Of a DNA stretch of 64,000 nt, positions 7,251 to 15,556 are shown one piece after another. The stretch spans positions 3,430,501 through 3,494,500 of the forward strand of contig NZ_CP061204.1 of the NCBI RefSeq assembly GCF_014621775.1, read 5' to 3'. Each line of letters starts with the position of its first letter. Position 1 is the first letter of the stretch. Origin of the DNA: Stenotrophomonas sp. 169 (GTDB lineage: Bacteria; Pseudomonadota; Gammaproteobacteria; Xanthomonadales; Xanthomonadaceae). The notes below the pieces were generated by a model. That model had not been told where the DNA came from. It was given only the letters and a program-made list of their open reading frames with translations, and made no database searches. A program made the position numbers and the translations under genes.

Positions 7251-8914
7251 TACGGCACCCCGGCATCATTTATAGTTGACGACGCCCTCATGCCCAAATA
7301 CTGGAATATGAGCGGCCCTGCCAGCTGATTTATTACAGGCATCGCCCCCACGCCCGAACCAACTACTTGGGCACCAATCACGCCTCGCCTTTCAGTTATT
7401 GATATATTCACGGAACCTCCAAAAACATGACCCGGCAAAGTAGCATTGGTAATGGTCATGCTGCATTGATCCACAGTTTGCCGGATCGGATTATCACCCT
7501 CCAGTCGTAGATCCCTTGTCCCTTCGAGGGCAGGAGGCGCACCGGGCGCTGAGAATTTCTTCACTGCTTCAAATGCTTGCGCCTTAGTGCACCCTCCCGA
7601 GCAGAGCGGGGTCCAAACTTCGTAGTGGTGAGACCCTACTGTGGGCGGAACCGCGCCTGATAGCTTGTAGATGTACTCGAGATCACGTGATCTGAGGCCG
7701 AACGGGTCCAACAGGCTGAGCGGATCAGCGCTTGCATAGAGGTATGGGTTGATTCCACCCGCCAACCCAATCGGATCACTCTGCACATACCGCCCTACCC
7801 CCGCATCATAATCCCGCTGGTAGTTGTAGTTCAGCCCGCTCTCCGGCGTCGCCGGCTGCCCCGGGAACCGCAGCGCAAACCCAAACGCGACGCCATCCCC
7901 ATCCGGATCCTCATTCGCAGCATCCGCCCCGAACGCCTCACCCGCCAGACTCCACTCCCAGACAGGCACATTACGCGCCGCATCAATGATCACCCGCGGT
8001 GTCCCCAGGTGATCCGGCTGCACGTAGCCCAGCGCCGGCACACCCGCGCTGGATTCACTGAACACCGCAATCGGATAGTTCTCCAGCCACACCACCTGTT
8101 GCAGTGGCACCCCGCTTGCGCTGTATTCGCCCAGCCACTGGCCTGATTCGTCATACAGCGTCGTGGTGGTCTTACCGGCCGCCTGCCGCAGCACGCGCTC
8201 GCCCCGGTCGTTATAGCGGTAGATTCCCAACGACGTGGCTCCCTGCTTGACCTGTCCCAGTCGGCCAGCGCTGTTGTAGGCGTAGGTCAGACCATTCATC
8301 TGCGTTGTGTTGCCCGCAGCGTCATAGGTCCTCGCCAGACCGCCCACGCCGGTCAGACGATGGCTGGTAGCCGGATAGTGATACGCCAGCGTTCCTGCAT
8401 CGCTGCCGGCCTGCGAGCGGTTGCCGGTCGCGTCCCAGCCATAGGTATGCGTCGGCATACCCGCCGCATCCGCCGCCTGCAACAGGCGCCCCATTCCGTC
8501 GTAGCCGTAGTTCGCGAGCACGCTTCCGGTTGCACCGGCACGCAGCTGGGCAAGCGCACCCACTGCGTCATATCCAAATCCGAGCTTGAGCCCACCGGCC
8601 GACGCATCGCTGACACTGGTCACCCTGTAGTCCTGATCATGCGGACGGTTCAGGCGACGTTCGTTGCCATAGGTCCAGCCAGTGATCGGGCCGAACGGCG
8701 CATGGCCGACCTGCTTGACCAGAACCTGCCGAGCCAAAGTTCCACGCTTGAGTCCTACCTGGGTGACGCGGCCCTGCGCATCCCGCATGTAGTCGGCCAC
8801 TGCGCCACCGGGATAGATGACAGACGCCAGTCGGCGTGCCTTGGTGTAGGTGCACTGCAGGGTCGTCGCTCCGTGGGTCACCTGACCGCAGCGGTCGTGG
8901 CAGTAGTTGATCAT
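7250..8914 (-). CDS. Displaced RHS C-terminal cassette B with unidentified toxin tip
   Basis: A 554-residue RHS fragment starting inside the core (MINYCHDRCGQVTH). Compared with cassettes A and C it lacks about eight residues around RKIQTINN, so it carries an internal deletion near its 5' edge. An in-frame stop lies shortly upstream. After the junction DPIGLAGGINPYLYASADP the tip of about 150 residues contains HHYEVWTPLCSGGCTKAQAF and a C-terminal block TLPGHVFGGSVNISITERRG, then GVGAMPVINQLAGPLIF. I have a weak memory of similar tips in RHS effectors but cannot name an activity. The three-helix immunity candidate next door suggests a membrane or periplasmic target (inference). Confidence 0.78.
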   Translation of the reverse strand: MINYCHDRCGQVTHGATTLQCTYTKARRLASVIYPGGAVADYMRDAQGRVTQVGLKRGTLARQVLVKQVGHAPFGPITGWTYGNERRLNRPHDQDYRVTSVSDASAGGLKLGFGYDAVGALAQLRAGATGSVLANYGYDGMGRLLQAADAAGMPTHTYGWDATGNRSQAGSDAGTLAYHYPATSHRLTGVGGLARTYDAAGNTTQMNGLTYAYNSAGRLGQVKQGATSLGIYRYNDRGERVLRQAAGKTTTTLYDESGQWLGEYSASGVPLQQVVWLENYPIAVFSESSAGVPALGYVQPDHLGTPRVIIDAARNVPVWEWSLAGEAFGADAANEDPDGDGVAFGFALRFPGQPATPESGLNYNYQRDYDAGVGRYVQSDPIGLAGGINPYLYASADPLSLLDPFGLRSRDLEYIYKLSGAVPPTVGSHHYEVWTPLCSGGCTKAQAFEAVKKFSAPGAPPALEGTRDLRLEGDNPIRQTVDQCSMTITNATLPGHVFGGSVNISITERRGVIGAQVVGSGVGAMPVINQLAGPLIFQYLGMRASSTINDAGVP

Positions 8915-9003
8915 TCCATCAGAGATCGCCGAGGCTCTTGGGTTTGCTCAACCGACCTCCACCCGCAAACGTCGTGCCGCTCCACGTAGCGAGCCCGACG
9001 GGA

Positions 9004-9438
9004 CTATCCGCAAACCACCAGAAGAGCGTTCCCATTCAGAACCTGCTCAAATGCATGCAAATCTGGAGCCATAACCATTACGTATATGGGCCCCGCCTCA
9101 TCACCACGCTCGTAAGCGAACAAAAATTTGTCTTTTCCATCGCTTCTTTCCTTACCGAGTAATTTGAATCCATCCGTTGCGGCTATACCTTTCTTGACAG
9201 CTCTATGTGAGAACCTTGGGTGCCCACCTATCTGAATTTCGGCCACTGAATCATTCACTTTGATGTTGCCCAAATCAAAGTCCGGCCCAGGCTCTTGAGG
9301 CTGAAACGAGACACCCGGCGGAAGTGCCGCACAGACGTTGAATCTTTCGCTTAAAACGGCTACCTCCTGTTCAGCCTGGCAGGCAGTAACCAAGACCATC
9401 GCAGCGAAAAACAAGAACTTAGTTGCAACCGCAGCCAT
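9004..9438 (-). CDS. Lipoprotein, probable immunity to the adjacent metallopeptidase
   Basis: A 144-residue protein with a lipoprotein signal (FLFFAAMVLVTAC, lipobox VTAC) followed by a soluble domain with VAEIQIGGHPRFSHRAV and KFLFAYERGDEAGPIYVMVM. It would be anchored to a membrane facing the periplasm. It overlaps the end of the upstream metallopeptidase frame by 20 bases, so the two are translationally linked. The pairing with a zinc peptidase suggests it shields periplasmic targets from that peptidase. No family recognised; role inferred from context. Confidence 0.65.
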   Translation of the reverse strand: MAAVATKFLFFAAMVLVTACQAEQEVAVLSERFNVCAALPPGVSFQPQEPGPDFDLGNIKVNDSVAEIQIGGHPRFSHRAVKKGIAATDGFKLLGKERSDGKDKFLFAYERGDEAGPIYVMVMAPDLHAFEQVLNGNALLVVCG

Positions 9439-9733
9439 GTCGAATCACCTCGTTTCCAGCCGTCAAGAAATCTTTATTGTTCTGCTCATTCACAAGAACA
9501 GTCAGATTTCTTCCCATAATGCCGGGCCCATAGTCTCCGAGGCCTAAGAGGTGGCCCGCCTCGTGCGCGAATGCAGCATCCCCCCACTGACCAAGCAGAT
9601 ACCAGTTGCGGGCAAGCTGCGCGACGTATTGCTCGCGCAGGCGGGGTCGAGTAGGAACATGGCAAGCAAAATCTGGGGACCACCATCGAGCTTCATGGCG
9701 AAGCTCCAAAGTCGCAATCGCGATTCGTTGCAT
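9419..9733 (-). CDS. Zinc-metallopeptidase toxin tip, detached from RHS
   Basis: A 104-residue frame with a complete metzincin-like site, AFAHEAGHLLGLGDYG: HEAGH plus the third ligand region GLGD, followed by a GIMG methionine turn. It is short for an independent peptidase and resembles the C-terminal tip of a polymorphic toxin. GGAGG precedes the ATG at ten bases, but an in-frame TAG lies two codons before the ATG and the frame is open for about 20 codons beyond it, so a longer toxin may have been cut by a nonsense mutation. It is followed by an overlapping lipoprotein gene. The zinc site is seen directly; the toxin role is inferred. Confidence 0.62.
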   Translation of the reverse strand: MQRIAIATLELRHEARWWSPDFACHVPTRPRLREQYVAQLARNWYLLGQWGDAAFAHEAGHLLGLGDYGPGIMGRNLTVLVNEQNNKDFLTAGNEVIRHGCGCN

Positions 9734-9869
9734 CGACTACATTCCTCCGGTGCACCTCAGTTGCTCCCCCAGATATTCAGCCACAATAGTGCGATGCCAA
9801 CCGGGGTGGGGAGGGGTACTTCCTGACTCGAGCTAGCAGCATGCTCGCATAATCACTGGAGAGACATGG

Positions 9870-10169
9870 TTATCCGAATATTGGCTCGTACCAAAACATC
9901 CCCTTTTTCCTCAGCCACGGAAACCTTCCATCATCAAAAACCGAGAGCTGCGCCATGTCGATGCCGTAGCGAGTAAAAATTGAAATCAGCTCAGACAGGT
10001 CATTATCCCCAAGGGTCGTTGCCACGCTCAAGTATATTGAATCGCCTTCCCCTTTAATTTTTTCGACGGCAGGAACGGAGCCAAGCCAGGAGAACAGGTT
10101 TTCTTCATCGCGAGGCGAGAAGTAAGTCAAACTATAAATCTCCAATACAACTAAGCCAGGCCCTGTCAT
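9870..10169 (-). CDS. Orphan immunity protein, paralogue of the 10430-10747 product
   Basis: A 99-residue soluble protein clearly related to the immunity candidate at 10430-10747. Shared features in order are YFSPRDEENLFSWL / FYSAQDELYFFAWL, a G(E/Q)G..IY segment, a central SIFTRYGIDM / SLFLRYQIPM, and the ending FWYEPIFG / FWYSEVFG. Its ATG overlaps by four bases the stop of a decayed toxin tip with premature stops. It therefore appears to be an immunity gene kept after its toxin died. Function (binding a type-37-like toxin) is inferred from the paralogy. Confidence 0.68.
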   Translation of the reverse strand: MTGPGLVVLEIYSLTYFSPRDEENLFSWLGSVPAVEKIKGEGDSIYLSVATTLGDNDLSELISIFTRYGIDMAQLSVFDDGRFPWLRKKGMFWYEPIFG

Positions 10170-10330
10170 CTCTCCCTCCCGCCGGGATACTTGTTCTTAT
10201 AGCCGCCACCATTAAGCTAAATGCCTCAATGCTCAACACCGTGAGCTGCTTCGCCCTGCCCAGTTGGAACCAACACGTTCGATTTACCTTCTTCGCGCCC
10301 CGAACCGCAGCTCCATACGCCCTTCGCTGC
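10166..10330 (-). pseudogene. Decayed type-37-like toxin tip
   Basis: Translating this strand in the frame that ends at the ATGA junction gives NVLVPTGQGEAAHG, then H-stop-G-I-stop, then YKNKYPGGRER and the normal stop. This aligns with the intact tip at 10744 (NVWVPSGQGGSAHGG, PHWDVQ, YENVYPGGKRR). Two in-frame stops replace the Trp and Gln of the HWDVQ-type motif, and another Trp has become Leu. Further upstream the similarity fades. The remnant keeps the toxin stop / immunity start overlap. Confidence 0.7.
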
Positions 10331-10429
10331 TGCAAACGCTACCAACTATTTGAGAATTGTCACGCCGACGCATACCGCCCGCATTGAGCCTTCGACGGTG
10401 AGGCTTTTGAACGCAGCACCCCATACATT

Positions 10430-10747
10430 CTAATCACTCGCAACCCCGAATACCTCCGAGTACCAAAAAGCACTTGGATCCCTGAAGCTCTTTGATATTC
10501 CAGGAACGTCTAAACGTTTGAGCTCAGGCATTGGAATTTGATACCGAAGAAAAAGTGAGACGAATTCGAGTGCGTCATCAAATGTAATCTCATCCCTATC
10601 AACAACGGCGTATATAGCTCTACCCTGACCAAAGACATCGGATACCGATCCAATACCTTTCAGCCACGCGAAGAAATACAGCTCATCCTGAGCCGAATAG
10701 AACTTGACGCCAGCCATCTCTATTTCTAAAGGCTCCTGGCCACTCAT
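10430..10747 (-). CDS. Probable immunity protein for the type-37-like RHS tip
   Basis: A 105-residue soluble protein (begins MSGQEPLEIEMAGVKFYSA) whose ATG overlaps the RHS toxin stop by four bases. No signal peptide or membrane helix, so it should act in the cytoplasm, which suits a toxin aimed at nucleic acid. It has a close relative 260 bp further downstream (9870-10169). Family not recognised by name. The immunity role is strongly suggested by the coupling and by the paralogue sitting behind a second copy of the same toxin type. Confidence 0.7.
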   Translation of the reverse strand: MSGQEPLEIEMAGVKFYSAQDELYFFAWLKGIGSVSDVFGQGRAIYAVVDRDEITFDDALEFVSLFLRYQIPMPELKRLDVPGISKSFRDPSAFWYSEVFGVASD

Positions 10748-13605
10748 CGTCTTTTGCCTCCTGGATAAACATTTTCGTAATCTCTACCATTTTTACCCTG
10801 CACGTCCCAGTGCGGACCTCCGTGCGCTGAACCGCCCTGCCCACTAGGGACCCATACGTTACCATCCGCGTCGAGCCATCCGTTACCGCGCCCTTTGGGC
10901 GACTGCTGCCATTTCGGCCCACCCTTCGGCGGACAGTAGCCTTCCGCATCGCCAGGCAAACCCGGAGCCTTCGCGCCATGCCTATCATATGCATCACTGG
11001 GCGGCTTGACGTTATTTAAAATTGTTGCAGCAACTGGAATGGCCGGAAAATTGATTGCTCCCAGCTGCCACGTCGTGTTGACGACGTCCCCGAGCGTGAC
11101 GGTCGGCAGCGCCCCTGTGGAGTCTCCGACAGGGTATCCATCAACCGTATATTCGGGGCTCCGCCCTGGCATGTACCCAGGGGGATTGACGTTGCGAATT
11201 GAGCGCATTTGCAGTCCATCCGGATCCGCCGCTAGCAGAGGCCCACCGGCAACATACCCGTATGTGCTAAGCCCGCCCAATAATCCAATCGGATCACTCT
11301 GCACATACCGCCCTACCCCCGCATCATAATCCCGCTGGTAGTTGTAGTTCAGCCCGCTCTCCGGCGTCGCCTGCTGCCCCGGGAACCGCAGCGCAAACCC
11401 AAACGCGACGCCATCCCCATCCGGATCCTCATTCGCAGCATCCGCCCCGAACGCCTCACCCGTCAGCGCCCACTCCCACACAGGCACGTTACGCGTCGCG
11501 TCGATGATCACCCGTGGTGTGCCCAGGTGATCCGGCTGCACGTAGCCCAGCGCCGGCACACCCGCGCTGGATTCGCTGAACACCGCAATCGGATAGTTCT
11601 CCAGCCACACCACCTGTTGCAGTGGCACCCCGCTTGCGCTGTATTCGCCCAGCCACTGGCCTGATTCGTCATACAGCGTCGTGGTGGTCTTACCGGCCGC
11701 CTGCCGCAGCACGCGCTCGCCCCGGTGGTTATAGCGATACATTCCCAACGACGTGGCTCCCTGCTTCACCTGTCCCAGTCGGCCAGCGCTGTTGTAGGCG
11801 TAGGTCAGACCATTCATCTGCGTTGTGTTGCCCGCAGCGTCATAGGTCCTCGCCAGACCGCCCACGCCGGTCAGACGATGGCTGGTAGCCGGATAGTGAT
11901 ACGCCAGCGTTCCTGCATCGCTGCCGGCCTGCGAGCGGTTGCCGGTCGCGTCCCAGCCATAGGTATGCGTCGGCATACCCGCCGCATCCGCCGCCTGCAA
12001 CAGGCGCCCCATTCCGTCGTAGCCGTAGTTCGCGAGCACGCTTCCGGTTGCACCGGCACGCAGCTGGGCAAGCGCACCCACTGCGTCATATCCAAATCCG
12101 AGCGTGAGCCCACCGGCCGACGCATCGCTGACACTGGTCACCCTGTAGTCCTGATCATGCGGACGGTTCAGGCGACGTTCGTTGCCATAGGTCCAGCCAG
12201 TGATCGGGCCGAACGGCGCATGGCCGACCTGCTTGACCAGAACCTGCCGAGCCAAAGTTCCACGCTTGAGTCCTACCTGGGTGACGCGGCCCTGCGCATC
12301 CCGCATGTAGTCGGCCACCGCCCCACCGGGATAGATCACAGAGGCAAGCCGTCCCGCCTTGTCGTAGGTGTACCGCAGAGTCGTCGCGACGTTGTTGATC
12401 GTCTGGATCTTACGGGTCACCTGACCGAAGCGGTCGTGGCAATACTGGGTAGATCCACCGGGGTGAACCACGCGCCCAACTCGACCGATGGCGAAGCGCT
12501 CTGTCGTTGCGCATGCCGCCGGTGCGACGTCGTACTGCACCGTCACGTCTTGAATGGGGTCGGGATAGGCGATGGACGTAACGCGGTTCAACGCATCGTA
12601 GCCATAGGTCGCAGTGACGCCACGCGCATCGGTACGCGTCGCCATGTTACCTGCGGCATCACGGGTCATTGTGGCGCTCCCCGTGTCCGGGCTGGAAAGG
12701 ACCAGCAGGTCACCGAAGCCGTTGTACTGATAGTTGGTATGCAGTCCCTTCGGATCGGTGACGCGCGTAACGTTGTCCAGCGCGTCGTACTGCATCAGGG
12801 TCTCGGCCGCGACACCCGCGCCGTCCTGCAGCGAACGCGCCAGACGATTCAGCGCATCGAAACCCTGCGTGCTGGGGCGAAGCAAGGCGTCGGTGACCAG
12901 GGTCGGATTGCTGTTGGCGTCATAGCCATAGGTCGTAGCGAAGTTACCCGCGTCCTTGAGCGCGGTCAGCTGGCCCAGCGTGTCGTACACCCGTGCCATC
13001 GTGCGGCGAAGCGTACCTGCATCGTCGAGCACCTTCTCCTGCAGGCGATTTCCTGAGTTATCCAGAACATAGTGCAGTGTGTTTCCTGACGTGTCGGCGA
13101 TGTCGGTGAGACGCTGCGCGGCATCGTATTCGTAGGTGATGGCACTGCCGTCCGGCTGGTTCACCTGCTTGACCTGGCCGGTCGGCCAGTACGCGATCGA
13201 AGTGACCCGGTCGTCCGACGTGGTTGCGCCACGGACGATCACCTGCGTCGGCCATCCACGCGCATGGTATCGATAGTCGGTGATTACATTGTTCGCGTCC
13301 CGCGAGGAAAGTACGCGTCCCGCCGCGTCGTAGGCCAGCACGTCGACCTTGTGCCCGAGACCGTTGGTGGTGCTGCGCAGATCGCCTTTGCGGAATGTGC
13401 ACGCACCAGCGCTGCTGCAGCCGGCATCATCTGCGGTGTAGTACGCGTAGGTGACGGTGTCGGCCACGACGCTGCGCGGCCCATCCACGCTGCGCAGGAG
13501 GCCAATCTCCGGGCAATCGTCTCCCACCGTTTCGCAGTAGGCAAGGGTGGTCACACGCGTCTGCCCGCTGACAAGGTCCTGCACGGTGATCGAGACCGGC
13601 TGCAT
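10744..13605 (-). CDS. RHS polymorphic toxin, C-terminal part with type-37-like tip
   Basis: The main RHS shell and toxin tip, 953 residues, in a different frame from the N-terminal part at 13551-15443. Reading frame continuity suggests one original gene of about 1,560 residues broken by a single-base change near 13665. Residues 1-750 are YD repeats (for example YGYDALNRVTSIAYPD). The core ends RYVQSDPIGLLGG. The tip after DPDGLQMR includes a GDVVNTTWQLGAINFPAIPVA helix and ends with GGSAHGGPHWDVQ and NVYPGGKRR. This ending matches my recollection of the polymorphic toxin type 37 family, a predicted nuclease. An immunity gene overlaps by four bases. Confidence 0.85.
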   Translation of the reverse strand: MQPVSITVQDLVSGQTRVTTLAYCETVGDDCPEIGLLRSVDGPRSVVADTVTYAYYTADDAGCSSAGACTFRKGDLRSTTNGLGHKVDVLAYDAAGRVLSSRDANNVITDYRYHARGWPTQVIVRGATTSDDRVTSIAYWPTGQVKQVNQPDGSAITYEYDAAQRLTDIADTSGNTLHYVLDNSGNRLQEKVLDDAGTLRRTMARVYDTLGQLTALKDAGNFATTYGYDANSNPTLVTDALLRPSTQGFDALNRLARSLQDGAGVAAETLMQYDALDNVTRVTDPKGLHTNYQYNGFGDLLVLSSPDTGSATMTRDAAGNMATRTDARGVTATYGYDALNRVTSIAYPDPIQDVTVQYDVAPAACATTERFAIGRVGRVVHPGGSTQYCHDRFGQVTRKIQTINNVATTLRYTYDKAGRLASVIYPGGAVADYMRDAQGRVTQVGLKRGTLARQVLVKQVGHAPFGPITGWTYGNERRLNRPHDQDYRVTSVSDASAGGLTLGFGYDAVGALAQLRAGATGSVLANYGYDGMGRLLQAADAAGMPTHTYGWDATGNRSQAGSDAGTLAYHYPATSHRLTGVGGLARTYDAAGNTTQMNGLTYAYNSAGRLGQVKQGATSLGMYRYNHRGERVLRQAAGKTTTTLYDESGQWLGEYSASGVPLQQVVWLENYPIAVFSESSAGVPALGYVQPDHLGTPRVIIDATRNVPVWEWALTGEAFGADAANEDPDGDGVAFGFALRFPGQQATPESGLNYNYQRDYDAGVGRYVQSDPIGLLGGLSTYGYVAGGPLLAADPDGLQMRSIRNVNPPGYMPGRSPEYTVDGYPVGDSTGALPTVTLGDVVNTTWQLGAINFPAIPVAATILNNVKPPSDAYDRHGAKAPGLPGDAEGYCPPKGGPKWQQSPKGRGNGWLDADGNVWVPSGQGGSAHGGPHWDVQGKNGRDYENVYPGGKRR

Positions 13606-15443
13606 CCTCGCATTGCGCGTAATACGGGTTTCGCGGTTTGCTTCGCGCTGCAGTACGACGGATTGCTGCCGACCGCCACGTGGGTGGTCGATACGCGCTG
13701 CTCGGGCAGGCCCGCCGCTTCGGTCACCGTGTGGCTCTGCACCGCACCCGCAGCGGGATCATTGATGTCTGCATACAGGTGGCTGGTCGCCGTGCCGCGA
13801 CGGTCCGTGACGCTCTGCACGCGTCTGCGGAAATCCGTGGTTTCCGGCAGGTAAGTTCGGCTGATGCTTCCCTGGGAATCGGTGATGCCATTGACCTTGC
13901 GCGGCAGACCGCTGGTGCCTGAGGCCGTCAGCCCAAAGTTCGACTGCCGACCGAGCGCATCGGTCACGACGGTGCCCGTCGCGGTATAGGCCAGTTTGAC
14001 ACCATCCACACCGACGTCGCTCTGCGTGCAGTCGCCCGAATGCCGGCTGCAAGTGACCCGGCCCTTTTCGTCATAGCCGAACCAGCTGAATCGCTGTCCA
14101 TCCTCCGCCGTTATGCCTGTGAGGTGTTGCGGGAAACGGCTGTCCTCGTAATGGTAGGTACGCGCACCACTGTCCGGGTAGCTTGCCGAAGCCAACTTGC
14201 CGTTGCCGTCATAGAGATAGGAGACGACGACGGCGCCACTGATCGAGAGGGACGAGATGACCGTATCGTCCGCGGGCAGCGCGTACTGGAGCGTTACTTG
14301 TCGCCCTGTTGAATGTGTAATGGACAGCAAGCGGCCGCGCGCGTCATGGATGTACTGAAGCCAGGTGCCGTCCTCGAACTCGCGCCATTGCAGTCGGCCG
14401 GCTGCGTTGAAGACCATGACTTCATCGCGGCGCCGGAGCGTCCAGTCGGTGCCCTGCTGTGAAACGCGGTCGCCGCTGCCATTGTTGGCCTCGTACTCTG
14501 TCCCTTGCTTGACGAAGGCGATGTGGCTGCCATCTGCCTCCACCAGGCCGACCTTCAGTTCGGTCCCGGCAGGCATCGTGGTCGTATCCACGCCCATTGC
14601 GAGCCGGATGTTGTGCGAGTGCGTCCAACCCGGACCGAAGGCACCACCGGCCGTACTGCTTTGAGAGTGGTAGTAGCGATTGAAGGTCAGCCAGCTGAGG
14701 GAAAGATCTTCCTCAGTTTCGAACTTGTCACCTGTCGTGGGATCGCAGGGATTGCCTACATTGCATTCATTGGTAAGCGGGCCGCTCCAGTAACTGAACA
14801 TCGCGGCATATGCCGGATTGTCCCATGTCGTCTGCATTCCACAGGCTTCAAGCTCCTCACGCCACTGCATGACACTGGGATTCGGACATTTCACCGAACG
14901 CCGTCGTGCGACGGTCAGCGTGTTGCTGGCGGCACTGCACTGACCAGTTTCAGACTTGGTATAGAACCCAAGCGCAAGCGTTCCATCTTCCTGGGTATTG
15001 CTGCCATCAGCGCCGGCACCATCGCCTGCCGAAACATCCCATGACACGGGCGAGGCACTCGCCGCAGGGCACCCGTCCGTGGCAAAGACGCTGATGATTT
15101 CAGCACGCAGCGCTTCTTCGCTGTCGAGCGGCGGGCGCTCGCTCCATGAGTGCATCCAGTCGGAGACAACGACAGGAGCCGGCTTCACGCGATAGTCGTA
15201 AACCGTCTTGGCGCCAAGGACCGTCTGTTTACGAACCTCCCAAGAGAAAGGCCCGTTGCCTGCATAGGGCGCGAGTATGGCCTCGACGTCCTGCTGCACC
15301 CGTCTCTCTGTCGCTCTGACCTGGCCCATGCTCATCTGCGCATGCCACGTCTTGATCACTTCCTGCGCAGCAACCTCGCTGCAAAAGAAGCATGAACCCA
15401 CGATGGCCACAACACAGGCCGGGGCGAATCGGGCAGCCAGCAT
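13551..15443 (-). CDS. RHS polymorphic toxin, N-terminal exported part
   Basis: N-terminal 600 residues of the RHS toxin. It begins with a Sec-type signal (FAPACVVAIVGSCFFCSEVAA) rather than a PAAR or VgrG-related domain, so export is probably through Sec and not by type VI secretion. After a roughly 200-residue unrecognised domain comes the DUF6531-like entry (NPCDPTTGDKFETEEDL, then FGPGWTHSHNIRL), followed by YD repeats. The true reading frame leaves this ORF at about residue 595, where the sequence shifts from ...THVAVGS into QQSVVLQREANRET of the other frame; the last 30 or so residues here are out of frame. If the shift is real, this product is a secreted shell without a toxin tip. Confidence 0.82.
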   Translation of the reverse strand: MLAARFAPACVVAIVGSCFFCSEVAAQEVIKTWHAQMSMGQVRATERRVQQDVEAILAPYAGNGPFSWEVRKQTVLGAKTVYDYRVKPAPVVVSDWMHSWSERPPLDSEEALRAEIISVFATDGCPAASASPVSWDVSAGDGAGADGSNTQEDGTLALGFYTKSETGQCSAASNTLTVARRRSVKCPNPSVMQWREELEACGMQTTWDNPAYAAMFSYWSGPLTNECNVGNPCDPTTGDKFETEEDLSLSWLTFNRYYHSQSSTAGGAFGPGWTHSHNIRLAMGVDTTTMPAGTELKVGLVEADGSHIAFVKQGTEYEANNGSGDRVSQQGTDWTLRRRDEVMVFNAAGRLQWREFEDGTWLQYIHDARGRLLSITHSTGRQVTLQYALPADDTVISSLSISGAVVVSYLYDGNGKLASASYPDSGARTYHYEDSRFPQHLTGITAEDGQRFSWFGYDEKGRVTCSRHSGDCTQSDVGVDGVKLAYTATGTVVTDALGRQSNFGLTASGTSGLPRKVNGITDSQGSISRTYLPETTDFRRRVQSVTDRRGTATSHLYADINDPAAGAVQSHTVTEAAGLPEQRVSTTHVAVGSNPSYCSAKQTAKPVLRAMRGCSRSRSPCRTLSAGRRV

Positions 15444-15556
15444 CCTTGTCCTCCCTCCATTGAGTAAACCTACAGCGAGCAGCCACCCGCCTTGCTTCGC
15501 ATCAAGCCATACCCAAACCGTGAACGTCCGTGAACCATACCTCAGTCCGAAGAACG

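Noticed and set aside
3652..15443. Considered a prophage or integrative element
   Set aside because: No integrase, transposase, attachment repeats or tRNA boundary seen; content is RHS toxin material only.
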